DNA of 64,000 nt from Paenarthrobacter nicotinovorans (lineage in GTDB: Bacteria > Actinomycetota > Actinomycetes > Actinomycetales > Micrococcaceae): contig NZ_CP089293.1 of NCBI RefSeq assembly GCF_021919345.1, positions 1,240,001 through 1,304,000 on the forward strand. The letters run 5' to 3'. Position 1 is the stretch's first letter. Every line of letters begins with the position of its first letter. The notes beneath the pieces are model-generated. The model ran no database searches, had not been told where the DNA came from, and saw only the letters and a program-made list of their open reading frames with translations. The position numbers were made by a program, and so were the translations under genes. This document shows positions 9,814-17,175 of this stretch, in pieces.

Positions 9814-11268
9814 ATGGCAACCACCCCAGAGCTCATTGACCGTCCCCGGGTTCTCGTCGTCGGCGGCGGCTACGTCGGCCTGTACGTAGCACTCAAACTG
9901 CAGAAGAAGATCGCGAATGCCGGTGGCATCGTCACCGTCGTGGATCCGCTGCCCTACATGACTTACCAGCCGTTCCTCCCCGAGGTGGCAGGTGGCAACA
10001 TCGAGGCACGCCACGCCGTCGTCTCCCACCGTCAGCACCTGAAGCAGACTGAGCTCATCCAGGGCCGCGTCACCAGCATCGACCACGCCAACCGCACTGC
10101 GGTCGTGGCTCCTTCCGATGGCGGCGAGCCTTTCGAGATCCCGTACTTCGACGTCGTGATCGCAGCCGGCGCCATCACCCGCACCTTCCCCATCAAGGGC
10201 CTCGCGGACAAGGGCATCGGCCTGAAGACCATCGAAGAAGCCGTTGCACTGCGCAACAAGGTCCTGGAGCGCATTGAAGCCGCTTCCACCATGACCGACC
10301 CCGCAGAGCGCGCCAAGGCACTGACCTTCGTAGTGGTCGGTGGCGGCTTCGCAGGCATCGAGTGCCTCACCGAAATGGAAGACCTCGCCCGCGCAGCAGT
10401 CCGCAACAACCCGCGCGTCCGCCAGGAAGAAGTCCGCTTCATCCTGGTTGAAGCCATGGGCCGCATCATGCCCGAGGTCACCGCCTCGCAGGCCGAGTGG
10501 GTCGTGGAGCACCTCCGCAGCCGTGGCATCGAAGTTCTGCTCAACACCTCCCTGGACAGCGCCGAGGGCAACCTCAAGCTCATCAACCTGCCGGACAAGA
10601 CCTCTGCCGGTGAAGTCGAAGCAGACACGCTCGTTTGGGCTGCCGGTGTGCAGGCCAACCCGATGATCCGGTCCACCGACTTCCCGCTGGAACCGCGCGG
10701 CCGCGTCCGCGTCCTCCCGGACCTGCGCATCGCAGGCGACGAAGGCATCGTGGAGAACGCCTGGGCGGCCGGCGACATCGCCGCTGTTCCGGACCTCACG
10801 GGCAAGGGCCTGCCGGACGGCACCTGCGTCCCCAACGCCCAGCACGCACTCCGCCAGGCCAAGAAGCTTGCCAAGAACCTGTGGGCTTCCCGCTGGGACA
10901 AGCCGCTCCACGACTACAAGCACAAGAACCTTGGTGCTGTTGCCGGCTTCGGCGAGTGGAAGGGCGTTGCCAACATCAACCTGCTGGGCCGCATCGGCCT
11001 CAAGGGCGGCCTCGCCTGGCTTGCACACCGTGGCTACCACGGCATGGCCATGCCGACGGTTGAGCGCAAGTTCCGTGTGATCTTTGGCTGGATCCTGTCC
11101 TTCTTCGCAGGCCGCGACACCACCCAGCTGATCGACCTCGACAACCCGCGCGGTGCGTTCGTGGCCGCAGCAACGCCGGCTCCCAAGCCTGCCGCAGCTC
11201 CGGCGCCCGCTCCTGCGCCCGGGAAGCCTGTCGAGGACAAGACCCCGGTGACTGCTGACGCCAAGTAG
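9814..11268 (+). CDS. ndh: Type II NADH dehydrogenase (NDH-2)
   Basis: A 484-residue FAD-dependent oxidoreductase that passes electrons from NADH to menaquinone without pumping protons. It has the FAD-binding VLVVGGGYVGLYVALKLQ near the N-terminus, a second Rossmann fold FVVVGGGFAGIECLTEMEDL for NADH, the VWAAGVQANP signature, and the AAGDIAAVPDLTG motif typical of this family. The C-terminus has a membrane-associated helix region and ends in an Ala/Pro-rich tail. No Shine-Dalgarno precedes the ATG, but TACTCT lies 6 nt upstream, so the message may be leaderless. The stop codon lies inside a 16-bp tandem duplication. Confidence 0.94.
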   Translation: MATTPELIDRPRVLVVGGGYVGLYVALKLQKKIANAGGIVTVVDPLPYMTYQPFLPEVAGGNIEARHAVVSHRQHLKQTELIQGRVTSIDHANRTAVVAPSDGGEPFEIPYFDVVIAAGAITRTFPIKGLADKGIGLKTIEEAVALRNKVLERIEAASTMTDPAERAKALTFVVVGGGFAGIECLTEMEDLARAAVRNNPRVRQEEVRFILVEAMGRIMPEVTASQAEWVVEHLRSRGIEVLLNTSLDSAEGNLKLINLPDKTSAGEVEADTLVWAAGVQANPMIRSTDFPLEPRGRVRVLPDLRIAGDEGIVENAWAAGDIAAVPDLTGKGLPDGTCVPNAQHALRQAKKLAKNLWASRWDKPLHDYKHKNLGAVAGFGEWKGVANINLLGRIGLKGGLAWLAHRGYHGMAMPTVERKFRVIFGWILSFFAGRDTTQLIDLDNPRGAFVAAATPAPKPAAAPAPAPAPGKPVEDKTPVTADAK

Positions 11269-11293
11269 TACAAGCACCAAGTAGTACAAGCAC
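11262..11293. repeat. Perfect 16-bp tandem duplication over the ndh stop codon
   Basis: CAAGTAGTACAAGCAC is present twice without spacer; the TAG stop of ndh is in the first copy and an identical TAG in the second. The terminator hairpin begins at the end of the second copy. Confidence 0.9.
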
Positions 11294-11333
11294 GACGGCG
11301 GCCGCCCCCCCTGCGGGGAGTGGCCGCCGTCGT
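11292..11333 (+). terminator. Intrinsic terminator after ndh
   Basis: Strong hairpin with arms ACGACGGCGGCC and GGCCGCCGTCGT enclosing a C/G-rich loop, followed by CGTTTAA. Confidence 0.8.
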
Positions 11334-11361
11334 CGTTTAATCCGTCTTCTAGACTGAAGCC

Positions 11362-12282
11362 ATGCCCGGTGAAACAGATCTGACCACCCTGCTGGAATCC
11401 CTGCACCCCGTATTCCGCGACGGCGACTATGTGTACGCGCTCTGGCCGCACGGTCGGCCGTTGGAAGGCGCCATCGAGGCCGCTGTCCGGGAGGCTGAGG
11501 GCCTGACGGTGGTGCTGCACCGCGCTGAGGCGGACAGGCTCGGCCTCAGCTACGACTTTGTGGCCTCGTGGATTACGCTGCAGGTCCACTCCGCGCTGGA
11601 AGCCGTGGGGCTGACAGCTGCAGTCAGCGCAGCGCTCACGCACGCGGGCATCAGCTGCAACGTCCTTGCCGGGTTCCACCACGACCACCTGCTGGTGCCG
11701 GTGGCGGACGCGCCGCGGGCGATGGGTGTGTTGCGGCTGCTGGCGCAGGGTCTGGTCCTGCGCACTGAGCGGCCGGCAGACCGCCCGGAGATCCTGGAAC
11801 TGACCGCGCGCGCTTTCGCCATTTCGCCGGTGACGGGCGAGCCGGTGGAGGGCGTTCCGATTGAAGCAGGGCTGCTCCGGGAACTCTTTGACTGCAGCGG
11901 GTACCTTCCGGAACTCAGTGTGGTGGCTGAGGCGGGCGGCGAAATAGTGGGCCATGCGATCTCAACCCGGGGGTGGGTGGGAGACCTGGAGCTCCTTGGG
12001 CTGGGGCCGATCGGCGTGCTTCCGCAGTTCCAGGGCCGTGGTGTCGGTTCTGCCCTCATGCGCGAGACGGTGGCCCGTGCCACCGCCATGGGGGAACCGG
12101 GGATCGCGCTGCTGGGCAGCCCGGGCTACTACCAGCGGTTCGGCTTCGTGCCGGCAAGGTCCCTGGGCGTGGCACCACCGGAAACGGGGTGGGGAGATCA
12201 CTTCCAGCTGCTGGCACTGCCGGACTGGCCCGACGGCGTTCACGGCACCTTCCGGTACGCCGAACCCTTCAACCGGCTGTAG
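11362..12282 (+). CDS. ACT-like domain fused to a GNAT N-acetyltransferase
   Basis: A 306-residue two-part protein. Residues 1-~135 resemble the small ACT-type proteins (FRDGDYVYALWPHG, LGLSYDFVASWITLQVHSALEAVGLTAAVS, ISCNVLAGFHHDHLLVP). Residues ~140-306 are a GNAT acetyltransferase of the YhbS type, with the acetyl-CoA loop QFQGRGVGSALM and the GSPGYYQRFGFVPA segment. The ACT half might sense a small ligand and the GNAT half acetylate an unknown substrate; both are inferences. The gene stands alone between the ndh terminator and a tRNA gene. Confidence 0.85.
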   Translation: MPGETDLTTLLESLHPVFRDGDYVYALWPHGRPLEGAIEAAVREAEGLTVVLHRAEADRLGLSYDFVASWITLQVHSALEAVGLTAAVSAALTHAGISCNVLAGFHHDHLLVPVADAPRAMGVLRLLAQGLVLRTERPADRPEILELTARAFAISPVTGEPVEGVPIEAGLLRELFDCSGYLPELSVVAEAGGEIVGHAISTRGWVGDLELLGLGPIGVLPQFQGRGVGSALMRETVARATAMGEPGIALLGSPGYYQRFGFVPARSLGVAPPETGWGDHFQLLALPDWPDGVHGTFRYAEPFNRL

Positions 12283-12303
12283 CTGGGATACCATGGTCCG
12301 GGC

Positions 12304-12377
12304 GCCCCAGTAGCCCAATTGGCAGAGGCAGCGGACTTAAAATCCGCGTGTTGTGGGTTCGAGTCCCACCTGGGGCA
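12304..12377 (+). tRNA. tRNA-Leu (anticodon UAA) with a short, class I variable arm
   Basis: A complete cloverleaf folds by eye: acceptor GCCCCAG/CTGGGGC (7 perfect pairs), D-arm GCC...GGC with AATTGGCA loop, anticodon stem GCGGA/TCCGC around loop CTTAAAA (anticodon TAA), 5-nt variable loop GTGTT, and T-arm GTGGG-TTCGAGT-CCCAC. The discriminator is A and CCA is not encoded. UAA reads leucine UUA codons. Bacterial tRNA-Leu normally has a long variable arm (class II); this one does not. It begins 21 nt after the ACT-GNAT gene, and atypical DNA begins just after it. Confidence 0.92.
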
Positions 12378-12536
12378 CACAGGGCAAGTGGGTGCCCGCT
12401 CCGCAACATTGTTGCAAATAGGCTGGTCAGAGGGCTTTTCCGTGGGTGCACGAAGGTGATGCTGGAGCGTTTGAGTGGTGGTGCGGACTGGTGCGCACGA
12501 TTGCGCCGTGCAACCCCGGAGTTGCGGATGCAACCC

Positions 12537-12796
12537 TTAGCGCAACCGGTGCAGGGTCGTCGTGTGAGCCACGCTGTAATAGCGGGTCCCGCCAACCTTC
12601 ACCTGCACGTCTCGCCTGACGAAAGGTTTGCCTTCACTGCAGTGATGCACACTCGCTCGCCGCAGTAGACGCGATCGCTGCCGGCCAGCACGACCGCGGT
12701 TGCTCGCGACCAGCGGGCACGGCGTCGCGTCGCGTCAATGACATGCTCGGCAAAACTATGCATGAGATCCCGCAAATCGGGCTCGGCGGACGCCAT
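12537..12796 (-). pseudogene. Frameshifted remnant of a small zinc-ribbon-like protein
   Basis: Two reading frames join into one coherent protein if a single frameshift near 12655 is allowed. The first frame starts MASAEPDLRDLMHSFAEH and runs to DRVYCGERV; the second continues HHCSEGKPFVRRDVQVKVGG and TRYYSVAHTTTLHRLR, ending in TAA at 12537. The pattern YCGE...HC resembles a broken zinc ribbon. No family was recognised. The region between the tRNA and this remnant (12378-12536) holds nothing else I can name. Confidence 0.3.
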
Positions 12797-12805
12797 AATC
12801 GCCAC

Positions 12806-13717
12806 ATGGCTTCCAAAACCAAGCATCTATTGGCCGGAGCGATGGGGATCGCCTCGTGGAAGGCACGGGCGACCTTGCGCGAGTACGAAGATGCGTCGAA
12901 CTTAACAGGCGCGGTACTCAAAATGAAAAATTCCGTGGTGGCATCGGGAAAACCGGCTGCCTGGTCCTTGAACGAGGTCGGTGTCACGGACACCGTGATG
13001 ACCGCTCTCTGGCGCCATGCTGGAGAAAATGCGGTATATGCCGTGACGTCCGCGGCGGAGAAGGCCGTTTTTGGTGGCGATCTTGCAATCGTCGACAGAG
13101 CGAAGACGATCCGCGTCTATCAGGCCAAGCTCGTCAAGGAAATTGATCTCGCCGCCAACGAGTACGTCCTAAAATCTGCGCTCACTCAGAAACATTTAGG
13201 CCACCTCAACACGGCCTCGTTCGTCTGGGATGGCGACACCTATGAGAAACACGGTTACCTTGCCCTGTACCAGCGAGAGCTTCAAGTTATTCGCGGCAAT
13301 TGGATGCCTTGCCGGTCCGACTGGTGGGAGCAGACAGCGATGTCGGTGAATGCTCCGCGGCTCGGCGGGGTCTACTACTGGGACATGATGGAAGGAAAAC
13401 AAAACAGCCCCGCGCGTTCCGCGTCTGCCCGAGGCATTATGGCCGTTCCTGCGCCGGCCCAAGGTGTCAGCAAGCTGCCAGTCAGCAGGCTGCCAGTCGA
13501 CAGCAGCTGGCCCTGGGAGTACAACGTGGCAAACGTCTGGTCCGGGCCGACAGGCCCGGACCCCAAGCCGGACCATGCGGACAGCTTTGAGATCCCGAAA
13601 CCTTTAGACGAGTCCGGTAGCCAACTCTCCAGCCAAGAGCGCGAGGCCTTCGTCTCCGCGCTCTTCGAAGACATCCATGGAGACACGCCAGGGACTCTGA
13701 CAGTAGTTTTCCTGTAA
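12806..13717 (+). CDS. Orphan protein with a nuclease-like E...GGD...QAK signature
   Basis: About 303 residues if the ATG at the listed start is used; later ATGs at 12842 and 12923 are possible and none has a convincing ribosome-binding site. The N-terminal third holds LNEVGVTDTVMTALW, then AEKAVFGGDLAIVD and IRVYQAKLVKE (Glu85, Asp92, Gln106-Ala-Lys108). This spacing is that of PD-(D/E)XK endonucleases with a QxK variant, as in Mrr-type enzymes and DUF6615-like proteins; that assignment is inference. The C-terminal half is Pro/Ser rich with 15-bp imperfect repeats (VSKLPVSRLPV). It uses at least three TTA codons, rare in this genome type, and lies in the patch just after the tRNA. The 292 nt after it hold no gene I can support. 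Confidence 0.6.
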   Translation: MASKTKHLLAGAMGIASWKARATLREYEDASNLTGAVLKMKNSVVASGKPAAWSLNEVGVTDTVMTALWRHAGENAVYAVTSAAEKAVFGGDLAIVDRAKTIRVYQAKLVKEIDLAANEYVLKSALTQKHLGHLNTASFVWDGDTYEKHGYLALYQRELQVIRGNWMPCRSDWWEQTAMSVNAPRLGGVYYWDMMEGKQNSPARSASARGIMAVPAPAQGVSKLPVSRLPVDSSWPWEYNVANVWSGPTGPDPKPDHADSFEIPKPLDESGSQLSSQEREAFVSALFEDIHGDTPGTLTVVFL

Positions 13718-14009
13718 CCCTGCCGACCCTGGTGACCACGATCGACGAGACATTCGGGCGACGCGAGCGCCGCACCCTGGTGGGATCAGAGGGTGGACAC
13801 CCAATCGCGCTTCGCGTACGTCATCCTGTCCCTCCGTGGGGAGCAACGTGCATGTAGCTGTCGGCACGTATACGAGACGGACGGACCACCCAGCCCGAGA
13901 GGACGGCCTTCGATGGATAGCGTGCCAACAGACACGGATAGCCAAGCAAGTCGCGCCAGGCGATCCCGGTCGCACCGCTGGTCGAGCGAACTCACAGTGG
14001 GTATCCGCC

Positions 14010-14465
14010 TCAGCGGCCGCGCGGGCGGGTTGTCCTGCCCGCGGTCGATACCGCCCGACGGGCTGAACCCTGGCTGACTCCAAAGTGCAGTCCGATCTCT
14101 ATCAGCGTCATCCCGCTCTCGTAGAGATTCCGGGCCTCGGGCACATGCTCATCTGCCAGCCCTCTTGTCCGCTGCGGCACCGTCCGGCGAACGAGATGCG
14201 CCGTGGCAGTCCGATGGTGTACGCCGAATCTCTCGCCTAGTTCCGGCAGAGTCATGCCTTGCACATACAGAGCCACCAGTTCATCGATCTGGCCAGCACT
14301 CAGAAAGGTGTGCACCATCCCGACCGCTCGCACCAACCGGCCTCGCGTATCCGTGATCGCTGGCTCCGACGGCCTCCGACTATTCTGGTAAACGCCCCGA
14401 GACAGGCGGGAGGCCACGGTCTTCAGGGCCGGGTCAGGGTTCTCGAACTGTCTACGGAGGTGCAC
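14010..14465 (-). CDS. Helix-turn-helix protein related to the C-terminal part of serine recombinases
   Basis: A 151-residue protein carrying two HTH segments: SAGQIDELVALYVQGMTLPEL-GERFGVHHRTATAHL and EARNLYESGMTLIEIGLHFGVSQGSARRAV. The style is that of the Hin/resolvase C-terminal DNA-binding domain, duplicated, and without the catalytic resolvase domain (no Ser or Arg cluster at the N-terminus). A typical actinobacterial small HTH protein; it may be a regulator or a remnant of a mobile element. It is the last gene of the atypical patch before the two-component system. Confidence 0.65.
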   Translation of the reverse strand: MHLRRQFENPDPALKTVASRLSRGVYQNSRRPSEPAITDTRGRLVRAVGMVHTFLSAGQIDELVALYVQGMTLPELGERFGVHHRTATAHLVRRTVPQRTRGLADEHVPEARNLYESGMTLIEIGLHFGVSQGSARRAVSTAGRTTRPRGR

Positions 14466-14527
14466 ATCTGCCTTTTGTCATGCAGTTTTATTCGCCTCCC
14501 AGCAGGACCGGCGCGCGAGGGCCGCGC

Positions 14528-15715
14528 TCACGTTGTGAGCGGGAAGAACACTGTGGCCCGCAATCCTCCCTCGGGGCGCACCTTCAGGTCGAGGTCTGCG
14601 TCGAGGCGCACTGCTATGGCGGAAACAATGGACAAGCCAAGGCCGCGACCTGTCGACCCTGAGCCGGTTGAGCGGGTACGACCTTCGGCACGGGTGAACG
14701 GTTCGGTCAGCTTCGCGAGTGTCTGCTCGTCGACCACCGGGCCACTGTTGAGAATCTCCAAACGGGGAACCGTGTCGGCCGTGCTCGCCGCGACGCTCAC
14801 CTGCACAAATCCACCCGGCTCATTGTGACGAATTGCGTTCTGCAGAAGGTTCGAGATGAGCTGCACGAGGAGCGCCTGGTTCGCATAGATGACAACCGGG
14901 TCGAGATGCAGCTCGATTGCAACACCGCGGGACCGGGCCTCGTCTGCACAGCTGGCGAGTGCCTCGTGTGTGGCGGTTGACAGTTCGGTCGGCGTCAGCG
15001 GTGCACTCGTGGCCTCGATCTCGGCCAGATCCAAAAGTGCCTCAACGATGGTGATGCTGCGCTCGTTAGTGAGCCGGAGACGGCCCAGCAGGCTCAGTTC
15101 CGCGGGATCGGTTACCCGCGCGACGGCTGCGTCGAGCATCGCCCGGTTGGTGGCAAGGGGCGTGCGGAGCTCGTGGGAGGCATTCGCGGCGAAGCGACTG
15201 GTCATTGTCAGTGAGTGTTGCAGCCGGTCAAGCATATGGTCGAAAGCCGCGGCAAGGTCCGAGATCTCATCGCGGGGCCCCAGCAAATTGACACGCTGGT
15301 CAAGTGTCCCGGTGGCTGCCCGCAGGGCGGCTGCGTTGATGGCCAGCAGCGGAGAGACCATTCGCCCGGCTATCCACCAACCTGTTGCGATCCCCGCGGC
15401 AATGAGGATAAGCAGGACCACAGCCGAGGTCGCAAGCAGTACATTGAAGAGGGCTTCGGTTGAGGAAATGAGAAAGGGAGCGGCCGCACCACTGGTGACG
15501 CTGTTGCCACCATCGAGTGGTATCGACGGGCCAACCTGCAGCGTTTTGCCGTCGAACACAGCGAAGTCGTAGTTCGGCACATAACGCATGAACAGGTAGA
15601 TCATCGTCAGCATGAGGGTGCCGGTGGCAATGGATAGTCCGGCGTAGGTGAGTGCGAAGCGCGTTCGAATGGTCAGCCGACGGCGGCGGGACCGGGAAGC
15701 GGGTCGGACGGGCAT
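14528..15715 (-). CDS. Two-component sensor histidine kinase
   Basis: A 395-residue membrane kinase. Order: short basic N-terminus (SRSRRRRLTIRTRF), first transmembrane helix, an extracytoplasmic loop of roughly 70 residues, second transmembrane helix (FNVLLATSAVVLLILIAAGIATGWWIAG), HAMP linker, dimerisation/phosphoacceptor helix FAANASHELRTPLATN (His), then the ATPase domain with the N box (LISNLLQNAIRHN) and G box (GSTGRGLGLSIVSAIA). The start ATG lies one base after the response-regulator stop, which marks an operon. A small CGCTCAC/GTGAGCG hairpin sits at the stop codon. Confidence 0.93.
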   Translation of the reverse strand: MPVRPASRSRRRRLTIRTRFALTYAGLSIATGTLMLTMIYLFMRYVPNYDFAVFDGKTLQVGPSIPLDGGNSVTSGAAAPFLISSTEALFNVLLATSAVVLLILIAAGIATGWWIAGRMVSPLLAINAAALRAATGTLDQRVNLLGPRDEISDLAAAFDHMLDRLQHSLTMTSRFAANASHELRTPLATNRAMLDAAVARVTDPAELSLLGRLRLTNERSITIVEALLDLAEIEATSAPLTPTELSTATHEALASCADEARSRGVAIELHLDPVVIYANQALLVQLISNLLQNAIRHNEPGGFVQVSVAASTADTVPRLEILNSGPVVDEQTLAKLTEPFTRAEGRTRSTGSGSTGRGLGLSIVSAIAVRLDADLDLKVRPEGGLRATVFFPLTT

Positions 15716-15716
15716 A

Positions 15717-16385
15717 TCAGCGGCCAGGGTCAGTGATGGAATAACCGACACCAATCACAGTGGTGATGGGATCCGGAGACCCGAGTTTCCGCCGGAGGTT
15801 GCTCACTGTTACTTTGACGGTTCCGGTGAATGGGTTGCTGTTTTCATCCCAAGCCTTCTCCAGAATCGTTTCTGCGCTGATGATTCCCCCGCCTGCGCGG
15901 AGCAATAGTTCCAGGACAGCGAACTCTTTGCGGGTAAGATTCACAGCCCGGCCATTTCGAGTCACATCACGGCGGAACGGGTCCAGCGAGATCCCGCCGG
16001 AACGGAGGACGGGTGGGTGGGACACAAACTGCCTTCGGTGGACCGCACGGAGTCTGGCTATCAGTTCGGTGAACTCAAACGGCTTGGTGAGGTAGTCATC
16101 TGCACCGAGCCCGAGTCCGCCAACCCTGTCATCCAGATGCCCGGACGCCGTCAGCATGATGACAGCCGGTCCCTCCGGGTTCGAGGACAGCAATTGACAT
16201 AGCTCGTCTCCGTGGATGCCTGGAATATCGCGGTCCAAGAGAACAACGTCGTACTGTGTGTGCGTCGTCGCCTCCAGGGCAGCGTCACCATCAAAGGCGA
16301 TATCCCCGGCAATAGCGTCGACTTCAAGACGGTCGCGGATGGCCTCGGCCAGGAAAGCTTCATCTTCCACGATCAGAACCCGCAT
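15717..16385 (-). CDS. OmpR/PhoB-type response regulator
   Basis: A 222-residue regulator. The receiver domain begins MRVLIVEDEAFLAEAI with phosphoacceptor Asp in VVLLDRDIPG (about residue 51), the Thr/Ser switch in VIMLTASG and the conserved Lys in DYLTKPFEF. The C-terminal winged helix shows LTRKEFAVLELLLRAGGGIISAETILEKAWDE and VTVSNLRRKLG. It is cotranscribed with the kinase and divergent from the lipoprotein/ABC genes; the 270-nt space between them (16386-16656) should hold both promoters and the target operators, although I could not pick out a clear direct repeat. Confidence 0.94.
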   Translation of the reverse strand: MRVLIVEDEAFLAEAIRDRLEVDAIAGDIAFDGDAALEATTHTQYDVVLLDRDIPGIHGDELCQLLSSNPEGPAVIMLTASGHLDDRVGGLGLGADDYLTKPFEFTELIARLRAVHRRQFVSHPPVLRSGGISLDPFRRDVTRNGRAVNLTRKEFAVLELLLRAGGGIISAETILEKAWDENSNPFTGTVKVTVSNLRRKLGSPDPITTVIGVGYSITDPGR

Positions 16386-16656
16386 GCGCGAACCCTCCTC
16401 TCTTCCCGGAAACAGTTAAGCAGAGCCGGGGTTACTTCCTGGTAAAGCCGCTGACGAGGGATGATCCAACGCCGGGTCCGGCCCCGGTCTCCCGGGGCCC
16501 TCGTTTGAGGCAACGCTGGTGACGTCTTGAAGGCAAATTCGACTATGCCAGGCCCGAAAGCCGATCACTTTACGCTAACAAAACCTTCTCCTTGATGTGC
16601 TTCATCCAGACGGTGACACAAGGTCTCCGTCAAAGCAGAAGTATCGAGGACCCGGA

Positions 16657-17175
16657 TTGTTGAGAACCCGAACCCATTCAAAACCGTTTTTTGCATGTTC
16701 ACTGCTGGGCACGGCCGCTGTGGCGCTGATATTGTCGCTGGCTGCGTGCTCCCCTGAACCGGATGCGGACCCTGGCACGGCGCCGAGTGCTGGAAACGGG
16801 CAAGCACTGATGGCGGATTGGCAGACGAAACTCAACGACTGCCTCGCAGCAGAGGGGGTGGATCCCAACCGGAAGAGACAGCCGAATGGTGGTTCCCAGG
16901 CCGCCTACACAAAGTGCTACGCAGAGGTCGGCCCGCCCCCGCAGGTCGACGGTCCGCCGCGACCGTCCAGGGAGGAAAGCCTGAAGATGGACCTTGCTTT
17001 TGCAAAGTGCATGCGCGAAGCCGGATACGACTACCCGGACCCGGACCCCGACGCGGACGACACCTCGGCCGGACAAGCCGTCAGCCCGGGGGACTTTGAC
17101 CGCACAATCCTCACCGACTGCATGTCCAAGGCTTATGGCGAGAACTTCCTTAATGGTTTCGGAGGAAGCAAGTGA
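16657..17175 (+). CDS. Putative lipoprotein upstream of an ABC efflux operon
   Basis: About 172 residues from a TTG start that has GAGGA 7 nt upstream; a GTG 60 nt earlier is also in frame but would place 20 extra residues before the signal. The signal peptide ends in a lipobox (LSLAACSPEPD). The mature part is acidic, with pairs of cysteines in short repeats: LNDCLAAEGVD, YTKCYAEVG, FAKCMREAGYDYPDPDPD and LTDCMSKAYG. Such small Cys-repeat lipoproteins accompany peptide-efflux ABC systems in Actinobacteria. The stop overlaps the next start by 4 nt (GTGA). Confidence 0.75.
   Translation: MLRTRTHSKPFFACSLLGTAAVALILSLAACSPEPDADPGTAPSAGNGQALMADWQTKLNDCLAAEGVDPNRKRQPNGGSQAAYTKCYAEVGPPPQVDGPPRPSREESLKMDLAFAKCMREAGYDYPDPDPDADDTSAGQAVSPGDFDRTILTDCMSKAYGENFLNGFGGSK

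Noticed and set aside
9400..11955. Minus-strand 851-codon open frame
   Set aside because: It lies opposite the subtilase end, ndh and ACT-GNAT genes, all of which have clear family motifs; its sequence shows no domain and is a high-GC shadow.
12269..12595. Minus-strand open frame with GGTRTHNTRILSPLPLPIGL
   Set aside because: This peptide is the antisense translation of the tRNA gene, a well-known spurious ORF pattern.
13604..14083. Minus-strand 159-codon frame in the gap after the nuclease-like gene
   Set aside because: Arg/Pro/Ala-rich without motif, overlaps the end of the plus-strand gene and the HTH gene, no plausible ribosome-binding site.
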